A stretch of DNA of 16,872 nt from a bacterium. GTDB lineage: Bacteria; UBP18; UBA7526. A program made the translations under genes and the position numbers. This document shows positions 5,644 to 12,749 of the stretch, in pieces (position 1 is the first letter of the stretch; each line of letters starts with the position of its first letter). The notes under the pieces are model-generated. The model had not been told where the DNA came from and made no database searches. It worked only from the letters and a program-made list of their open reading frames with translations. The DNA is taken from the NCBI GenBank assembly GCA_018903055.1, contig JAHIPW010000064.1, positions 1 through 16,872 of the forward strand, read 5' to 3'.

Positions 5644-6372
5644 ATGGGAGTTTATCACATAACTTATACACCAAACTTAAAAGAGATTTGTCTTTATTTC
5701 AATGGAGGATGCAATTTTTCCTGCCATGGATGTATTACTGACCATCATCCCCAGGATTGCCATTTAGAAAAGAGCATCAGAGCACCAGAGCATAAGAGCG
5801 CCAGTATTTTTATAGATAAAGTTATTTCTTATTTAGAGCCGTTAAGTTTTAAGAAAGTAATCTTTTTAGGTAAAGAGCCGACGCAGGATGCAGATTTTTT
5901 AGCTCTGGCAAAAATTCTGAAAGAAAAGCTCTCCACTTATAATATCCTTCTCACCAATGGTTACAGATTTGTAGAAGATAGGGCAATTGATGAAATCTGC
6001 GTAAGCATTAAGGCTATATCAAAAAATATCTTCAGTGATTTTACCGGCAAGAATAACATAGAATATGTTTTGGAGAATTTCGTCAAATATACCAGTATAC
6101 CCAATCTTAAGGTACGAGCAGAGAGTGTTTTTATTCCAGGATATATCGATAAAGAAGAGATAGAGAAAATTGCCCAATTCATTGCTGGCGTAAGTGTGGA
6201 AATACCTTATCGTATTGATGGTTATATTCCCATTAAAGAGAAGGACAGATTTAGAAGACCTACAAAAGATGAGATGGAGGAAGCCAGGAAGGCTATAGAA
6301 AAATATTTAAAGAATGTCTCTATTCTGCATTATGGAGTAAGAGTAAAATATAAAGTTAAGAGGATATACTGA
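5644..6372 (+). CDS. Small radical SAM protein of unknown function
   Basis: The 242-residue protein has Cys23-x3-Cys27-x2-Cys30 (CNFSCHGC), followed by VIFLGKEPT in place of the usual GGE-type motif. Size and motif spacing resemble glycyl-radical activases and related minimal radical SAM enzymes; no SPASM or extra ferredoxin domain is seen. Its stop overlaps the start of btuF by one base (TGATG), implying translational coupling to the importer. Residues around KSIRAPEHKSAS come from a period-8 DNA repeat and are probably extra to the fold. Candidate roles are activation of a glycyl-radical enzyme encoded elsewhere, or a second modification of CbpA. Neither can be tested from sequence. Confidence 0.75.
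   Translation: MGVYHITYTPNLKEICLYFNGGCNFSCHGCITDHHPQDCHLEKSIRAPEHKSASIFIDKVISYLEPLSFKKVIFLGKEPTQDADFLALAKILKEKLSTYNILLTNGYRFVEDRAIDEICVSIKAISKNIFSDFTGKNNIEYVLENFVKYTSIPNLKVRAESVFIPGYIDKEEIEKIAQFIAGVSVEIPYRIDGYIPIKEKDRFRRPTKDEMEEARKAIEKYLKNVSILHYGVRVKYKVKRIY
5771..5804 (+). repeat. Octamer tandem repeat inside the small radical SAM gene
   Basis: Four near-copies of an 8-bp unit run in series: AGAGCATC, AGAGCACC, AGAGCATA, AGAGCGCC, then AG. They encode about 11 residues directly after the cluster-binding region (after HLEK). Three units equal eight codons, so expansion or loss by three units keeps the frame. Confidence 0.7.
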
Positions 6373-7235
6373 TGATAAAATCAAATATCAAAAATCAAAT
6401 ATCAAAAATTTTATCCTTTATTTGTGCTCTTTTACTCTTTTGCTCTTTTGCTCTTACTAAAGAAAATTATCCACAGAGAATAATCTCTTTGGGTCCAGGT
6501 ATAACTGAAGAACTTTATCTCTTAGGAGTAGAAAATAAACTTATAGCGAATACCGTATATTGCGAGAGACCACCCGAGGCACAGAAGAAAGAAAAGATAG
6601 GAACAGTAATAAAAGTAGATTTAGAAAAAATTGTAAGTCTCGAACCCGATCTGGTAATAGCTACTTCCCTGAGTAATCCAGAGCAGGTGGAGAAGTTAAA
6701 GAATTTAGGAATAAAGGTGGTGACTTTCCCTGCTACGAAAAGCTTCTTCCAACTTTGTGAGCAGTTTTTAGAATTAGCAAAATTAGTGGGCGAGGAAGAA
6801 AAAGCAGCCAGAATTATTCATCAGGCAAAAAAGGAAGTAGACGCTATTAGAAAAAAAGTTAAAGATTTGCCAATGCCCAAGGTCTTTGTCCAGGTAGGAG
6901 CTAAGCCTTTATTTACAGTAACTAAAAATTCCTTTGTTCATGATTTCATAAAATTTGCTGGTGGGATAAATATTACAGAAAAGGCAAAATCTGGACTTTA
7001 TAGTCGTGAGAAAGTACTTAAATCTAATCCGGATATAATCATTATTGTAACTATGGGAATTGCCGGAAAAGAAGAAAAGAAAATCTGGCAAAAATATAAG
7101 ACTATGAAAGCTGTAAAAAATAATAGAATTCATATTATTGACTCTTATAAACTTTGCTCTCCCACACCAGTAACCTTTGTGGAAGCATTAAAAGAGATGG
7201 GGGAGATTTTACATCCCCGCTTAGAAACGGACTAA
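6372..7235 (+). CDS. btuF: Periplasmic corrinoid-binding protein of the ABC importer
   Basis: The 287-residue product has an N-terminal hydrophobic segment (about residues 12-28, ILSFICALLLFCSFAL) acting as a signal peptide. It continues with RIISLGPGITEELYLLG and LEPDLVIATS, typical of class III (FecB/BtuF) binding proteins with two lobes joined by a helix. Permease and ATPase genes follow directly. The family also binds ferric siderophores and haem; the surrounding B12 genes make cobalamin or cobinamide the likely ligand. Cys24 could suggest a lipoprotein, but the lipobox is poor. The start overlaps the upstream stop by one base. The signal-peptide DNA is built of short repeats (14-bp period near 6378-6408, then TGCTCTTTT-like units). 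Confidence 0.85.
   Translation: MIKSNIKNQISKILSFICALLLFCSFALTKENYPQRIISLGPGITEELYLLGVENKLIANTVYCERPPEAQKKEKIGTVIKVDLEKIVSLEPDLVIATSLSNPEQVEKLKNLGIKVVTFPATKSFFQLCEQFLELAKLVGEEEKAARIIHQAKKEVDAIRKKVKDLPMPKVFVQVGAKPLFTVTKNSFVHDFIKFAGGINITEKAKSGLYSREKVLKSNPDIIIIVTMGIAGKEEKKIWQKYKTMKAVKNNRIHIIDSYKLCSPTPVTFVEALKEMGEILHPRLETD
6378..6408 (+). repeat. 14-bp direct repeat in the btuF signal-peptide region
   Basis: AATCAAATATCA occurs twice with a 14-nt period just after the btuF start, giving the Ser-Asn-Ile-Lys-Asn-Gln-Ile-Ser-Lys stretch. Directly after it (about 6425-6455) come repeats of a TGCTCTTTT-like unit encoding the hydrophobic core. Both may simply reflect slippage in a stretch under weak sequence constraint. 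Confidence 0.5.
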
Positions 7236-7238
7236 ATT

Positions 7239-8255
7239 ATGAGAGAAAAATTAATCCGCTGGATTATCTGGATATTAATTTTAGGGGGCATTCTTTTAGG
7301 AGTAAGTATCTTCTCTCTCTGTGTTGGTTCAGCCGGTATACCGGTTAAGAAGATTGTTTCTTTAATTCTTGAGGGTAGGGGTACCACTGAATATAGCATT
7401 CTTTTTGATATTCGCCTGCCACGCATTATTTTAGGTTTTGCTATAGGCGGTGCATTGAGTCTGGCTGGGGTAATCTTGCAGGGAATGTTTCGCAACCCCT
7501 TAGTAGAACCCTATACCCTGGGTATTTCTGGCGGAGCCGCTCTGGGTGTGTGTTTAAATATTGTTTTCCGATTAAATAAGGCTTTAGGTATCTTAAGTTT
7601 GCCTCTTTGTGGTTTTTTAGGAGCGCTTTTGGTTATTTTGCTGGTTTATTCTTTAAGTATGAGAAAGGGCATATTAAAGATTCAAGGACTGCTCCTTACA
7701 GGAGTGATGATAAGTTTTATCTCATCATCCTTAATCATGCTTATTATGGCTATTTCTCGCACAGAAGACCTCCATGGGATTGTCTTCTGGATAATGGGCT
7801 CTTTAGAAGAGCCAAATTGGTTTCTTATAAAAATAGCTCTTCTGGTATCTATTCTTGGTTTAGTTATATCTTATCTTTTTTCAATAGACCTTAATGCCTT
7901 TGCCTTAGGAGAAGAAGAGGCCTTACATTTAGGGGTAAATACAGAAAGAACTAAAAAGATACTTTTTATACTTGCTTCTTTACTTACTGGTTGTAGTGTG
8001 TCAATGGCGGGCATTATTGGATTTGTAGGATTGGTTGTTCCCCATTTTGTGCGTATGTTTGTTGGGGGAGACCATCGGATTCTTTTGGTTAGTTCCTTTC
8101 TTTGTGGGGCAAGTTTCTTAATTTTCTGTGATACCTTAGCAAGAACAGTTATCTCCCCTATGGAGTTACCTGTGGGAGTAATTACTGGTATATTGGGAGG
8201 AAGCCTTTTTGTTTACGCCTTAACTAAAAGGCAGGTTCTTTTAGGAGAAAAATAG
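7239..8255 (+). CDS. btuC: Corrinoid ABC transporter permease
   Basis: The 338-residue integral membrane protein matches the FecCD/BtuC permease family. It contains ILFDIRLPRIILGFAIGGALSLAG, here shown in parts as DIRLPRIILGF and GGALSLAGVILQGMFRNPL, then EPYTLGISGGAALG, GFVGLVVPHFVRM, and DTLARTV-SPMELPVGVITG near the C-terminus. About ten transmembrane helices are expected. It would form a BtuC2D2 complex in the inner membrane that takes substrate from BtuF. The start lies 3 nt after btuF with a weak ribosome site, so coupling is likely. The stop TAG overlaps the GTG start of btuD by one base. Confidence 0.92.
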   Translation: MREKLIRWIIWILILGGILLGVSIFSLCVGSAGIPVKKIVSLILEGRGTTEYSILFDIRLPRIILGFAIGGALSLAGVILQGMFRNPLVEPYTLGISGGAALGVCLNIVFRLNKALGILSLPLCGFLGALLVILLVYSLSMRKGILKIQGLLLTGVMISFISSSLIMLIMAISRTEDLHGIVFWIMGSLEEPNWFLIKIALLVSILGLVISYLFSIDLNAFALGEEEALHLGVNTERTKKILFILASLLTGCSVSMAGIIGFVGLVVPHFVRMFVGGDHRILLVSSFLCGASFLIFCDTLARTVISPMELPVGVITGILGGSLFVYALTKRQVLLGEK

Positions 8256-9055
8256 TGCTTAACATAAAAAATCTGACTTGTGGATACGATTCAAAAATAG
8301 TCCTTCGAGATATCAGTCTTAGAATAGAAAGCAGAGAACTTGTAGGAATAATTGGCCCAAATGGTTCAGGAAAAACAACTCTTCTTCGGGCGATAACTAA
8401 GATAATTAAACCGGCAAAAGGTGAAATCTTATTTGAAGGAAAGAATATCGAGGAATTAAGATATAAAGAACTGGCTAAAAATATAGCTGTTGTTTCTCAA
8501 AGTCCAGCGATAAATTTTATGAGCGTGGAAGAATTTGTTCTTTTAGGCAGGATTCCACATTATAAAAGATTTCAATTTTTAGAGACAAATAAGGACAAAG
8601 AGATTGCTAAAAAGTGCGCCATCCTAACCGATACCCTCAAGCTAAAAGACCGGCCTATGCCAGAGATAAGTGGTGGAGAAAGACAACTTACCCTTATCGC
8701 TCGCGCTCTAACTCAGGAACCAAAACTACTTTTATTGGATGAACCCACTGCTCATCTTGATATAACCCATCAGGCAGCAATTCTGGACCTGATAAGGAGA
8801 TTAAATAGAGAATTTGGTCTCACAGTAATTATGGTTTTGCATGACCTTAATTTAGCCAGCGAATATTGTCATCGGTTAGTACTTATTAATGAAGGACGAA
8901 TCTACAAAACTGGATTACCCCAAGAAGTATTAAACTATCGGATTATTGAAGAGGTTTATAAAACAGTGGTGGTTGTGGAAAAAAACCCTATTTCTTTTAA
9001 ACCTTATATATTGGTAGTGTCTGAGGAGGAAAGGCAGAAGAGGGGGGAACGATGA
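8255..9055 (+). CDS. btuD: Corrinoid ABC transporter ATP-binding protein
   Basis: The 266-residue ATPase has Walker A GPNGSGKTT (about residues 34-42), the ABC signature ISGGERQ (138-144) and Walker B LLLLDEPTAHLD (158-169), followed by VLHDLNLASEYCHR with the switch histidine. This is the FecE/BtuD subfamily that powers BtuC. Translation starts at GTG 8255, overlapping the btuC stop (TAGTG), with GGAG at 8243-8246 as ribosome site. The 3' end overlaps cobO by four bases (ATGA), so btuF-btuC-btuD-cobO look co-translated. Confidence 0.93.
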   Translation: MLNIKNLTCGYDSKIVLRDISLRIESRELVGIIGPNGSGKTTLLRAITKIIKPAKGEILFEGKNIEELRYKELAKNIAVVSQSPAINFMSVEEFVLLGRIPHYKRFQFLETNKDKEIAKKCAILTDTLKLKDRPMPEISGGERQLTLIARALTQEPKLLLLDEPTAHLDITHQAAILDLIRRLNREFGLTVIMVLHDLNLASEYCHRLVLINEGRIYKTGLPQEVLNYRIIEEVYKTVVVVEKNPISFKPYILVVSEEERQKRGER

Positions 9056-9582
9056 AAAGAAAAGGACTAATTCAGGTCTATACTGGAGATGGTAAGGGCA
9101 AGACCACGGTCGCTGTTGGATTAGCCTGTCGGGCATGCGGTCATAATTTAAAGGTCTGTTATGTCTATTTCCATAAAGACCCCAAAATTTGGGAATATGG
9201 CGAGCACCGTACGCTACGAAAATTAGGAGTAGATACCTTCGGATTTGCGAAAAAGCATCCGCATTTTTTTAAAGAGATAGGCCCAGATGAAATCCGCAGA
9301 GAATGTCTTGAAGGTTTGGAATTTATCAAAAAAGTTTATCAAGAAAACAAATACGACATTCTGATATTAGATGAGATAAACATCTCTATACGGGATGGAT
9401 TTTTGAAAGAAGAGGAGGTTTTGAATATATTAGATTCCAAGCCAGAAAATTTAGAACTCATTCTGACTGGCCGCGGTGCAACAGAAAAGATAATTGAAAA
9501 AGCAGATTTAGTTAGCCAGATAAAAAAGATAAAACACCCCTATGATTTTGGGGTAAAAAGAAGAAAAGGAATTGAATATTAG
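9052..9582 (+). CDS. cobO: Cob(I)alamin adenosyltransferase (BtuR/CobO/CobA family)
   Basis: The 176-residue enzyme transfers the adenosyl group of ATP to cob(I)alamin or earlier corrinoids, the step that follows import. It starts with LIQVYTGDGKGKTTVAVGLACRA (here GDGKGKTT is the P-loop variant, residues about 12-19). It continues with DILILDEINISIRDG as the Walker-B-like region and LILTGRGA near the C-terminus, all diagnostic of the CobA/CobO type rather than PduO or EutT. Length is slightly below the usual 180-200 because the N-terminal extension is short. A purine-rich GAGGGGGG ribosome site lies inside the end of btuD. Confidence 0.93.
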   Translation: MKRKGLIQVYTGDGKGKTTVAVGLACRACGHNLKVCYVYFHKDPKIWEYGEHRTLRKLGVDTFGFAKKHPHFFKEIGPDEIRRECLEGLEFIKKVYQENKYDILILDEINISIRDGFLKEEEVLNILDSKPENLELILTGRGATEKIIEKADLVSQIKKIKHPYDFGVKRRKGIEY

Positions 9583-9593
9583 ATAGGTAATAG

Positions 9594-9758
9594 ATGATGC
9601 ATCTGAGTAAAATTTTCGCCGATTACTTAAAGAAAAGGAACAAAGAGATAATTAGATTGCGCAAACAGGGCATACTCATAAAGGAAATTGCCTATAAGTT
9701 CAAACTGTCAGAAAGACATATCAGACGCATTATCCGTGAAGCATCGGAATTTCAATAG
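9594..9758 (+). CDS. 54-residue helix-turn-helix protein
   Basis: The reading frame opens with two ATG codons (9594 and 9597) 11 nt after cobO and ends with TAG at 9756-9758. The product is very basic. Residues about 17-50 read as a helix-turn-helix: NKEIIRLRKQG, then IKEIAYKFKLSERHIRRIIRE. This resembles homeodomain-like or Mor/resolvase-type DNA-binding tails. No sensor or dimerisation domain is present. It could be a small operon-linked regulator or the surviving fragment of a larger one. The ribosome site (AGG in ATAGGTAAT) is weak, so translation may depend on coupling to cobO. Confidence 0.6.
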   Translation: MMHLSKIFADYLKKRNKEIIRLRKQGILIKEIAYKFKLSERHIRRIIREASEFQ

Positions 9759-9761
9759 TTA

Positions 9762-9856
9762 CACAGATGGGCACAGATTAGAAGACACGGATTAGCACTG
9801 ATTCTCATTGCGCTAAATCCGTGCTAATCAGTTTAGTCAATCCGTGCTAATCTGTG
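9762..9856 (+). repeat. Dispersed CACAGATTAG/AATCCGTGCTAATCTGTG repeat
   Basis: This stretch alternates the words CACAGATTAG, CACGGATTAGCAC and their reverse complements (AATCCGTGCTAATC, CTAATCTGTG), making a long imperfect palindrome. Related fragments occur at about 10244-10330 and 12660-12735. It lies directly upstream of the btuB promoter. I see no coding potential and no evidence that it acts as an operator. Confidence 0.6.
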
Positions 9857-9916
9857 AAGAATGCCGAGCGATAGTGAGGCTTATCTTGATTGGACGTGAT
9901 GTCCTCAAATGTCATC

Positions 9917-9945
9917 TTGACAAAATCCTTTTATCCGGTTATACT
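9917..9945 (+). promoter_or_regulatory. Sigma-70-type promoter for the riboswitch-btuB transcript
   Basis: TTGACA at 9917-9922 and TATACT at 9940-9945 are separated by exactly 17 nt, a near-perfect match to the housekeeping consensus. Transcription would begin near 9952, about 20 nt before the riboswitch aptamer. Confidence 0.8.
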
Positions 9946-9969
9946 AAATACAGTTCTTTTAAATCAGAA

Positions 9970-10140
9970 ACCAGATAGGCGGAGGAAGTTTCCGTGCTTG
10001 TCCCACTCCTGCACGCAGGAGCGGGATGAAATCCGGCCACCTCTCCGGTGGCTCGCCGATGAGGCGAGAACACTGCCCCGCAACGGTAATAGGCCGATAT
10101 TACATATCGGACTGAGTCCGGACGATCGCCTATCAGTGGA
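9970..10140 (+). promoter_or_regulatory. Cobalamin riboswitch (aptamer)
   Basis: Conserved blocks appear in the right order: GGGATGAAATCCGG (10022-10035, the G-x-TGAAA-TCC block), CACTGCCCCGCAACGGTAA (10071-10089, the C-x-G-x-CCCGC-AC-GGT core), and GAGTCCGGACGATCGCCTA (10114-10132, the AGTC-GGA...CGCC closing block). Several intervening stems are visible, including CTCCTG/CAGGAG (10007-10021) and CCGATAT/ATATCGG (10093-10110). The aptamer lies between a promoter and an intrinsic terminator upstream of btuB, so adenosylcobalamin or a related corrinoid should switch off receptor synthesis. The exact 5' edge is approximate. Confidence 0.93.
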
Positions 10141-10183
10141 AAGTACTTTCGTGGGAAGGGAAGATAAATTCCTATTAAAAGTT

Positions 10184-10215
10184 ACCCGACCTGTGAAGGT
10201 CGGGTTTTTGTTTTT
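10184..10215 (+). terminator. Riboswitch expression-platform terminator
   Basis: ACCCGACC (10184-10191) pairs with GGTCGGGT (10198-10205) across a 6-nt loop, followed by TTTTTG and a second T-run. Its place directly after the aptamer indicates transcription attenuation when ligand binds. Confidence 0.88.
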
Positions 10216-10217
10216 CT

Positions 10218-10376
10218 GAGATTTCTGGAAAAGCCAGAAATCTCTGATTTCACAGATAAAGTATAGATTGCACAGATTTTTTTATCATTGAGGTAATTAG
10301 TGTAATCTTCCTAAATAATCGGTGTAATCAGAGGGCTCTGAAGGTTTTTCAGAGACCTCCTTTAAGGAGGTAGGAG
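10218..10376 (+). other. btuB leader with three hairpins, one covering the ribosome site
   Basis: After the terminator the leader holds an 11-bp perfect inverted repeat (10218-10228 with 10234-10244), CTCTGAA/TTCAGAG (10336-10342 with 10348-10354), and directly after it ACCTCC/GGAGGT (10355-10360 with 10366-10371). The last stem contains the AAGGAGG Shine-Dalgarno sequence of btuB. Fragments of the CACAGAT dispersed repeat lie between them. The ribosome-site stem could damp translation; its 5-nt loop and short arms make the strength uncertain. Confidence 0.5.
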
Positions 10377-12305
10377 ATGAAAGAAAAAAAAGGTTTAACA
10401 ATTTTACTAGCGGCGGTAGCCAGCGTTCTGGCTTTACTGGTCACTGGTCACTGGTCACTGGTCACTCCTGCCTATGCGGCTGAGGATAGGCAGGAAGAGG
10501 TCTTTGATTTGGGAGAGGTGGTCATTACCCCTACCAGAACACCCAAACTTTTAGGGGATGTATCTCTCCACACTACCATCATCACCAAAGAAGAGATTGC
10601 AAAGAGCGGAGCGAGAAACATTGGAGAGGTGATAGAGAAGGAGACCGGGGTGAAGGTGGATAGCTGGGGAGCCATGGGAGCTCAGACCATCATGAGCATG
10701 CGTGGTTGCTCATCGAAGCAGGTTTTAATACTCATCGATGGCCAGAGAATGAACTGTATCCGAGGTGGAGATGTAAACTTTGCTGAGTTTCCCCTTTTAG
10801 AGCATGTTGAGAGAATAGAAATAGTGAGAGGTCCAGGCTCTGCCCTCTATGGCTCAGGCGCTATGGGTGGGGTAATCAATATTATCACTAAAGACCCGCC
10901 CAAGAAGCCTACCTTTAGTTATGAAACATCCTATGCTACGCATAATACCTTCATTAACAAATTTAGTCACGGGGCAAAGATAAAGAAGTTTGGTTACTTA
11001 CTTTCTGGAGGACAGTATCAATCTCAGGGCCATCGCCTCAACAGCGACTATAATGCCCATGACATCTTTGGAAAGTTTACCTATGACCTAACTGATTGGT
11101 CAAAACTCATCCTTGAGGGCGGATACTATAATGGAGAGGTTGGTACCCCGGGAGCGAAGGCTGGCTGGAAAGCAAACGATCCGGACAATAGACTACATAC
11201 CCACCGAGTCTGGGGAAGTCTGGGATGGAAAGCAAAGTTAGGTGAGCGGTCCGACCTCTCTTTGAAGGCCTATGGAAGGGAGGAGAAATTAAAGAATATT
11301 ACTCACACCGCAGCGCCCACTTTTCATAGAATGGATACCTTAGGGGGTGAGGCAGAGTACTCCATAAAGATTGGAGAAAGAAATAGGCTTACTCTTGGGG
11401 CTGACGTTCACGAGGATGGGTTAGACTCCGTACAACCGGGGGTGAGACCAGACATTAGGCATGATCTGACCACCCAGGCCTACTGGATTCAGGACGAGAT
11501 AAAAATATTTGAGCCCTTAACCTTTACTATGGGAAGCAGATGGGATTACCATCCGGCCTTTGGCACAGAGGGCTCTCCCAAGGCAAGCCTGCGCTATAAA
11601 GTAACCAAGGAGACCACCCTGAGGGCCTCTGTGGGCAAGGCCTATCGAGCTCCCACCTTGGACGACCTCTATGCCAATGTTCCTGGAATGGGGGTAGGAA
11701 ACCCGGATTTGAGGCCAGAGAAGGCCTGGGCCTGGGATGTGGGAATTGACCAGACATTCACCAAAAACCTACTGGGAAAGGCGACCTTCTTCAGAAGGGA
11801 GGTGAGCAATCTTATTATTTGGGCGGATGAGGATGGAGACAACACCTGGAATCCGACGAATGTAGATAGCGCTTTGATCTGGGGAATAGAATCGGAACTG
11901 AAAGCCAAATTCTTAAAATATTTCTCGAGCGGCATAGGCTATACTTGGTTAGAAACCAGGCATAAGACTGTAGGTGCTAATTACAACAACCATCTCGCTT
12001 ACTACCCAATGCATAAGGCCAATGCTTACTTGGAGTATAAGACTAAGTTTGGACTTTTGGCTCGGGTGGAGGAGGAGTTTGTTGATTCTCGCTTTACTAC
12101 TGCGGCAAATGATAAAAGGACTGCAGAACTTCCCCCCTATTTCCTGACCAACCTGAGGGTAGAATATACTCCTGAGAAACATCTCAAGAAGCATCTCACC
12201 TGGTATGCTGGGGTCAACAACCTCTTCAACACCTATTATGAGATGAGGAATAACTACCCTATGCCCCGAAGAACAGGCGTGGTGGGGATGAAGATAAAGT
12301 TCTGA
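10377..12305 (+). CDS. btuB: TonB-dependent outer-membrane corrinoid receptor
   Basis: The 642-residue protein has a signal peptide ending near AYA-A (residues 33-36), then a TonB box in GEVVITPTRTPK. The plug domain includes RGCSSKQVLILIDGQRMN and IEIVRGPGSALYGSGAMGGVINIITK. A long beta-barrel follows, closing with GVNNLFNTYYEMRNNYP and a terminal Phe, as required for outer-membrane insertion. Together with the upstream cobalamin riboswitch this makes a B12 or cobinamide receptor. Energy would come from the TonB-ExbB-ExbD system encoded next. The ribosome site AAGGAGG lies 6 nt upstream of ATG. The signal peptide contains a 7-bp tandem repeat. A terminator follows at 12418. Confidence 0.95.
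   Translation: MKEKKGLTILLAAVASVLALLVTGHWSLVTPAYAAEDRQEEVFDLGEVVITPTRTPKLLGDVSLHTTIITKEEIAKSGARNIGEVIEKETGVKVDSWGAMGAQTIMSMRGCSSKQVLILIDGQRMNCIRGGDVNFAEFPLLEHVERIEIVRGPGSALYGSGAMGGVINIITKDPPKKPTFSYETSYATHNTFINKFSHGAKIKKFGYLLSGGQYQSQGHRLNSDYNAHDIFGKFTYDLTDWSKLILEGGYYNGEVGTPGAKAGWKANDPDNRLHTHRVWGSLGWKAKLGERSDLSLKAYGREEKLKNITHTAAPTFHRMDTLGGEAEYSIKIGERNRLTLGADVHEDGLDSVQPGVRPDIRHDLTTQAYWIQDEIKIFEPLTFTMGSRWDYHPAFGTEGSPKASLRYKVTKETTLRASVGKAYRAPTLDDLYANVPGMGVGNPDLRPEKAWAWDVGIDQTFTKNLLGKATFFRREVSNLIIWADEDGDNTWNPTNVDSALIWGIESELKAKFLKYFSSGIGYTWLETRHKTVGANYNNHLAYYPMHKANAYLEYKTKFGLLARVEEEFVDSRFTTAANDKRTAELPPYFLTNLRVEYTPEKHLKKHLTWYAGVNNLFNTYYEMRNNYPMPRRTGVVGMKIKF
10436..10466 (+). repeat. Heptamer tandem repeat in the btuB signal peptide
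   Basis: ACTGGTC is repeated 4.4 times without error. Because the unit is not a multiple of three it yields a mixed peptide, Val-Thr-Gly-His-Trp-Ser-Leu-Val-Thr, placed between the hydrophobic core and the signal cleavage site. Gain or loss of one or two units would shift the frame of btuB. Confidence 0.85.
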
Positions 12306-12331
12306 AACGCAGATAAATTAGTTCGGAGTTA

Positions 12332-12385
12332 GGAGTTCGCCTCTCGTCCCGAGGGGACTCGAGGTCCCCGAGGGAGAGTTCGGAG
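12332..12385 (+). repeat. 54-nt repeat downstream of btuB, inverted copy of part of cbiB
   Basis: These 54 nt are exactly the reverse complement of 14984-15037 inside cbiB. The sequence is itself nearly palindromic around CTCGAG, with GGGGAC/GTCCCC arms and outer CCC/GGG pairs. Here it lies in non-coding DNA between the btuB stop and its terminator, flanked by GTTCGGAGTTA and AGTTCGGAG words. A dispersed element is the simplest reading. Confidence 0.88.
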
Positions 12386-12417
12386 ATAAACGATGGTCCA
12401 TCTTATGACCATTTGAG

Positions 12418-12441
12418 AAGGCCGCTATTAAACGGCCTTTT
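12418..12441 (+). terminator. Intrinsic terminator after btuB
   Basis: AAGGCCG (12418-12424) pairs with CGGCCTT (12433-12439) over an 8-nt loop and runs into TTTTCG. It separates btuB from the exbB promoter. The T-tract is short, so efficiency is uncertain. Confidence 0.75.
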
Positions 12442-12449
12442 CGTAATAT

Positions 12450-12478
12450 TTGACCTATTCTTCCCAATATGGTAATAT
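12450..12478 (+). promoter_or_regulatory. Sigma-70-type promoter for exbB-exbD-tonB
   Basis: TTGACC at 12450-12455 and TAATAT at 12473-12478 have a 17-nt spacer. The site lies just after the btuB terminator and about 270 nt before exbB, the next gene on this strand. No cobalamin riboswitch motif is present in the leader, so this unit seems not to share the btuB switch. Confidence 0.65.
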
Positions 12479-12735
12479 TTGTCTTACAGTGTATGACGGG
12501 AAACGAATTTTTCTAATATCTGTGATCTGCCTGCCCCGTAGCTCGCCGTCCTGCCCTGTTGGAAGTCGAAGGCTTTTCTTCGGGGAGGCGATGGTATGGG
12601 GTGTCTATCTGTCCCGCCACGAAGCGGTCCCTTTGGGAAATAGATCCCTTTGGGATGTTTATCTGTGGTTCCAATATCCGTGATTATCCGTGTCTTTAAT
12701 CCCAAGCAGTATGCAGAATAAAGAAATCTGTGTCT
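12479..12735 (+). other. Non-coding leader of exbB, rich in short palindromes and dispersed repeats
   Basis: I find no convincing gene here. The stretch contains CCGC/GCGG and TCCCTTTGGGA (12628-12638), a second copy ATCCCTTTGGGAT (12644-12656), and ATCTGTG / ATCCGTG words at 12660-12735 related to the dispersed repeat at 9762-9856. Short open frames cross it on both strands but have no ribosome site and a repeat-derived composition. Confidence 0.5.
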
Positions 12736-12749
12736 AAGGAGGTTGTATT

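Noticed and set aside
9890-10219. 109-codon open frame on the + strand
   Set aside because: It lies wholly on the cobalamin riboswitch and its terminator; the codons follow RNA motifs and no ribosome site or protein family pattern is seen.
12450-12705. Open frames of 73-77 codons on both strands in the exbB leader
   Set aside because: They are made of short palindromes and dispersed repeats, lack ribosome sites, and match no family I recognise.
12479-12749. A second cobalamin riboswitch in the exbB leader
   Set aside because: None of the conserved blocks (CCCGC-AC-GGT core, GTCCGGA closing block) is present.
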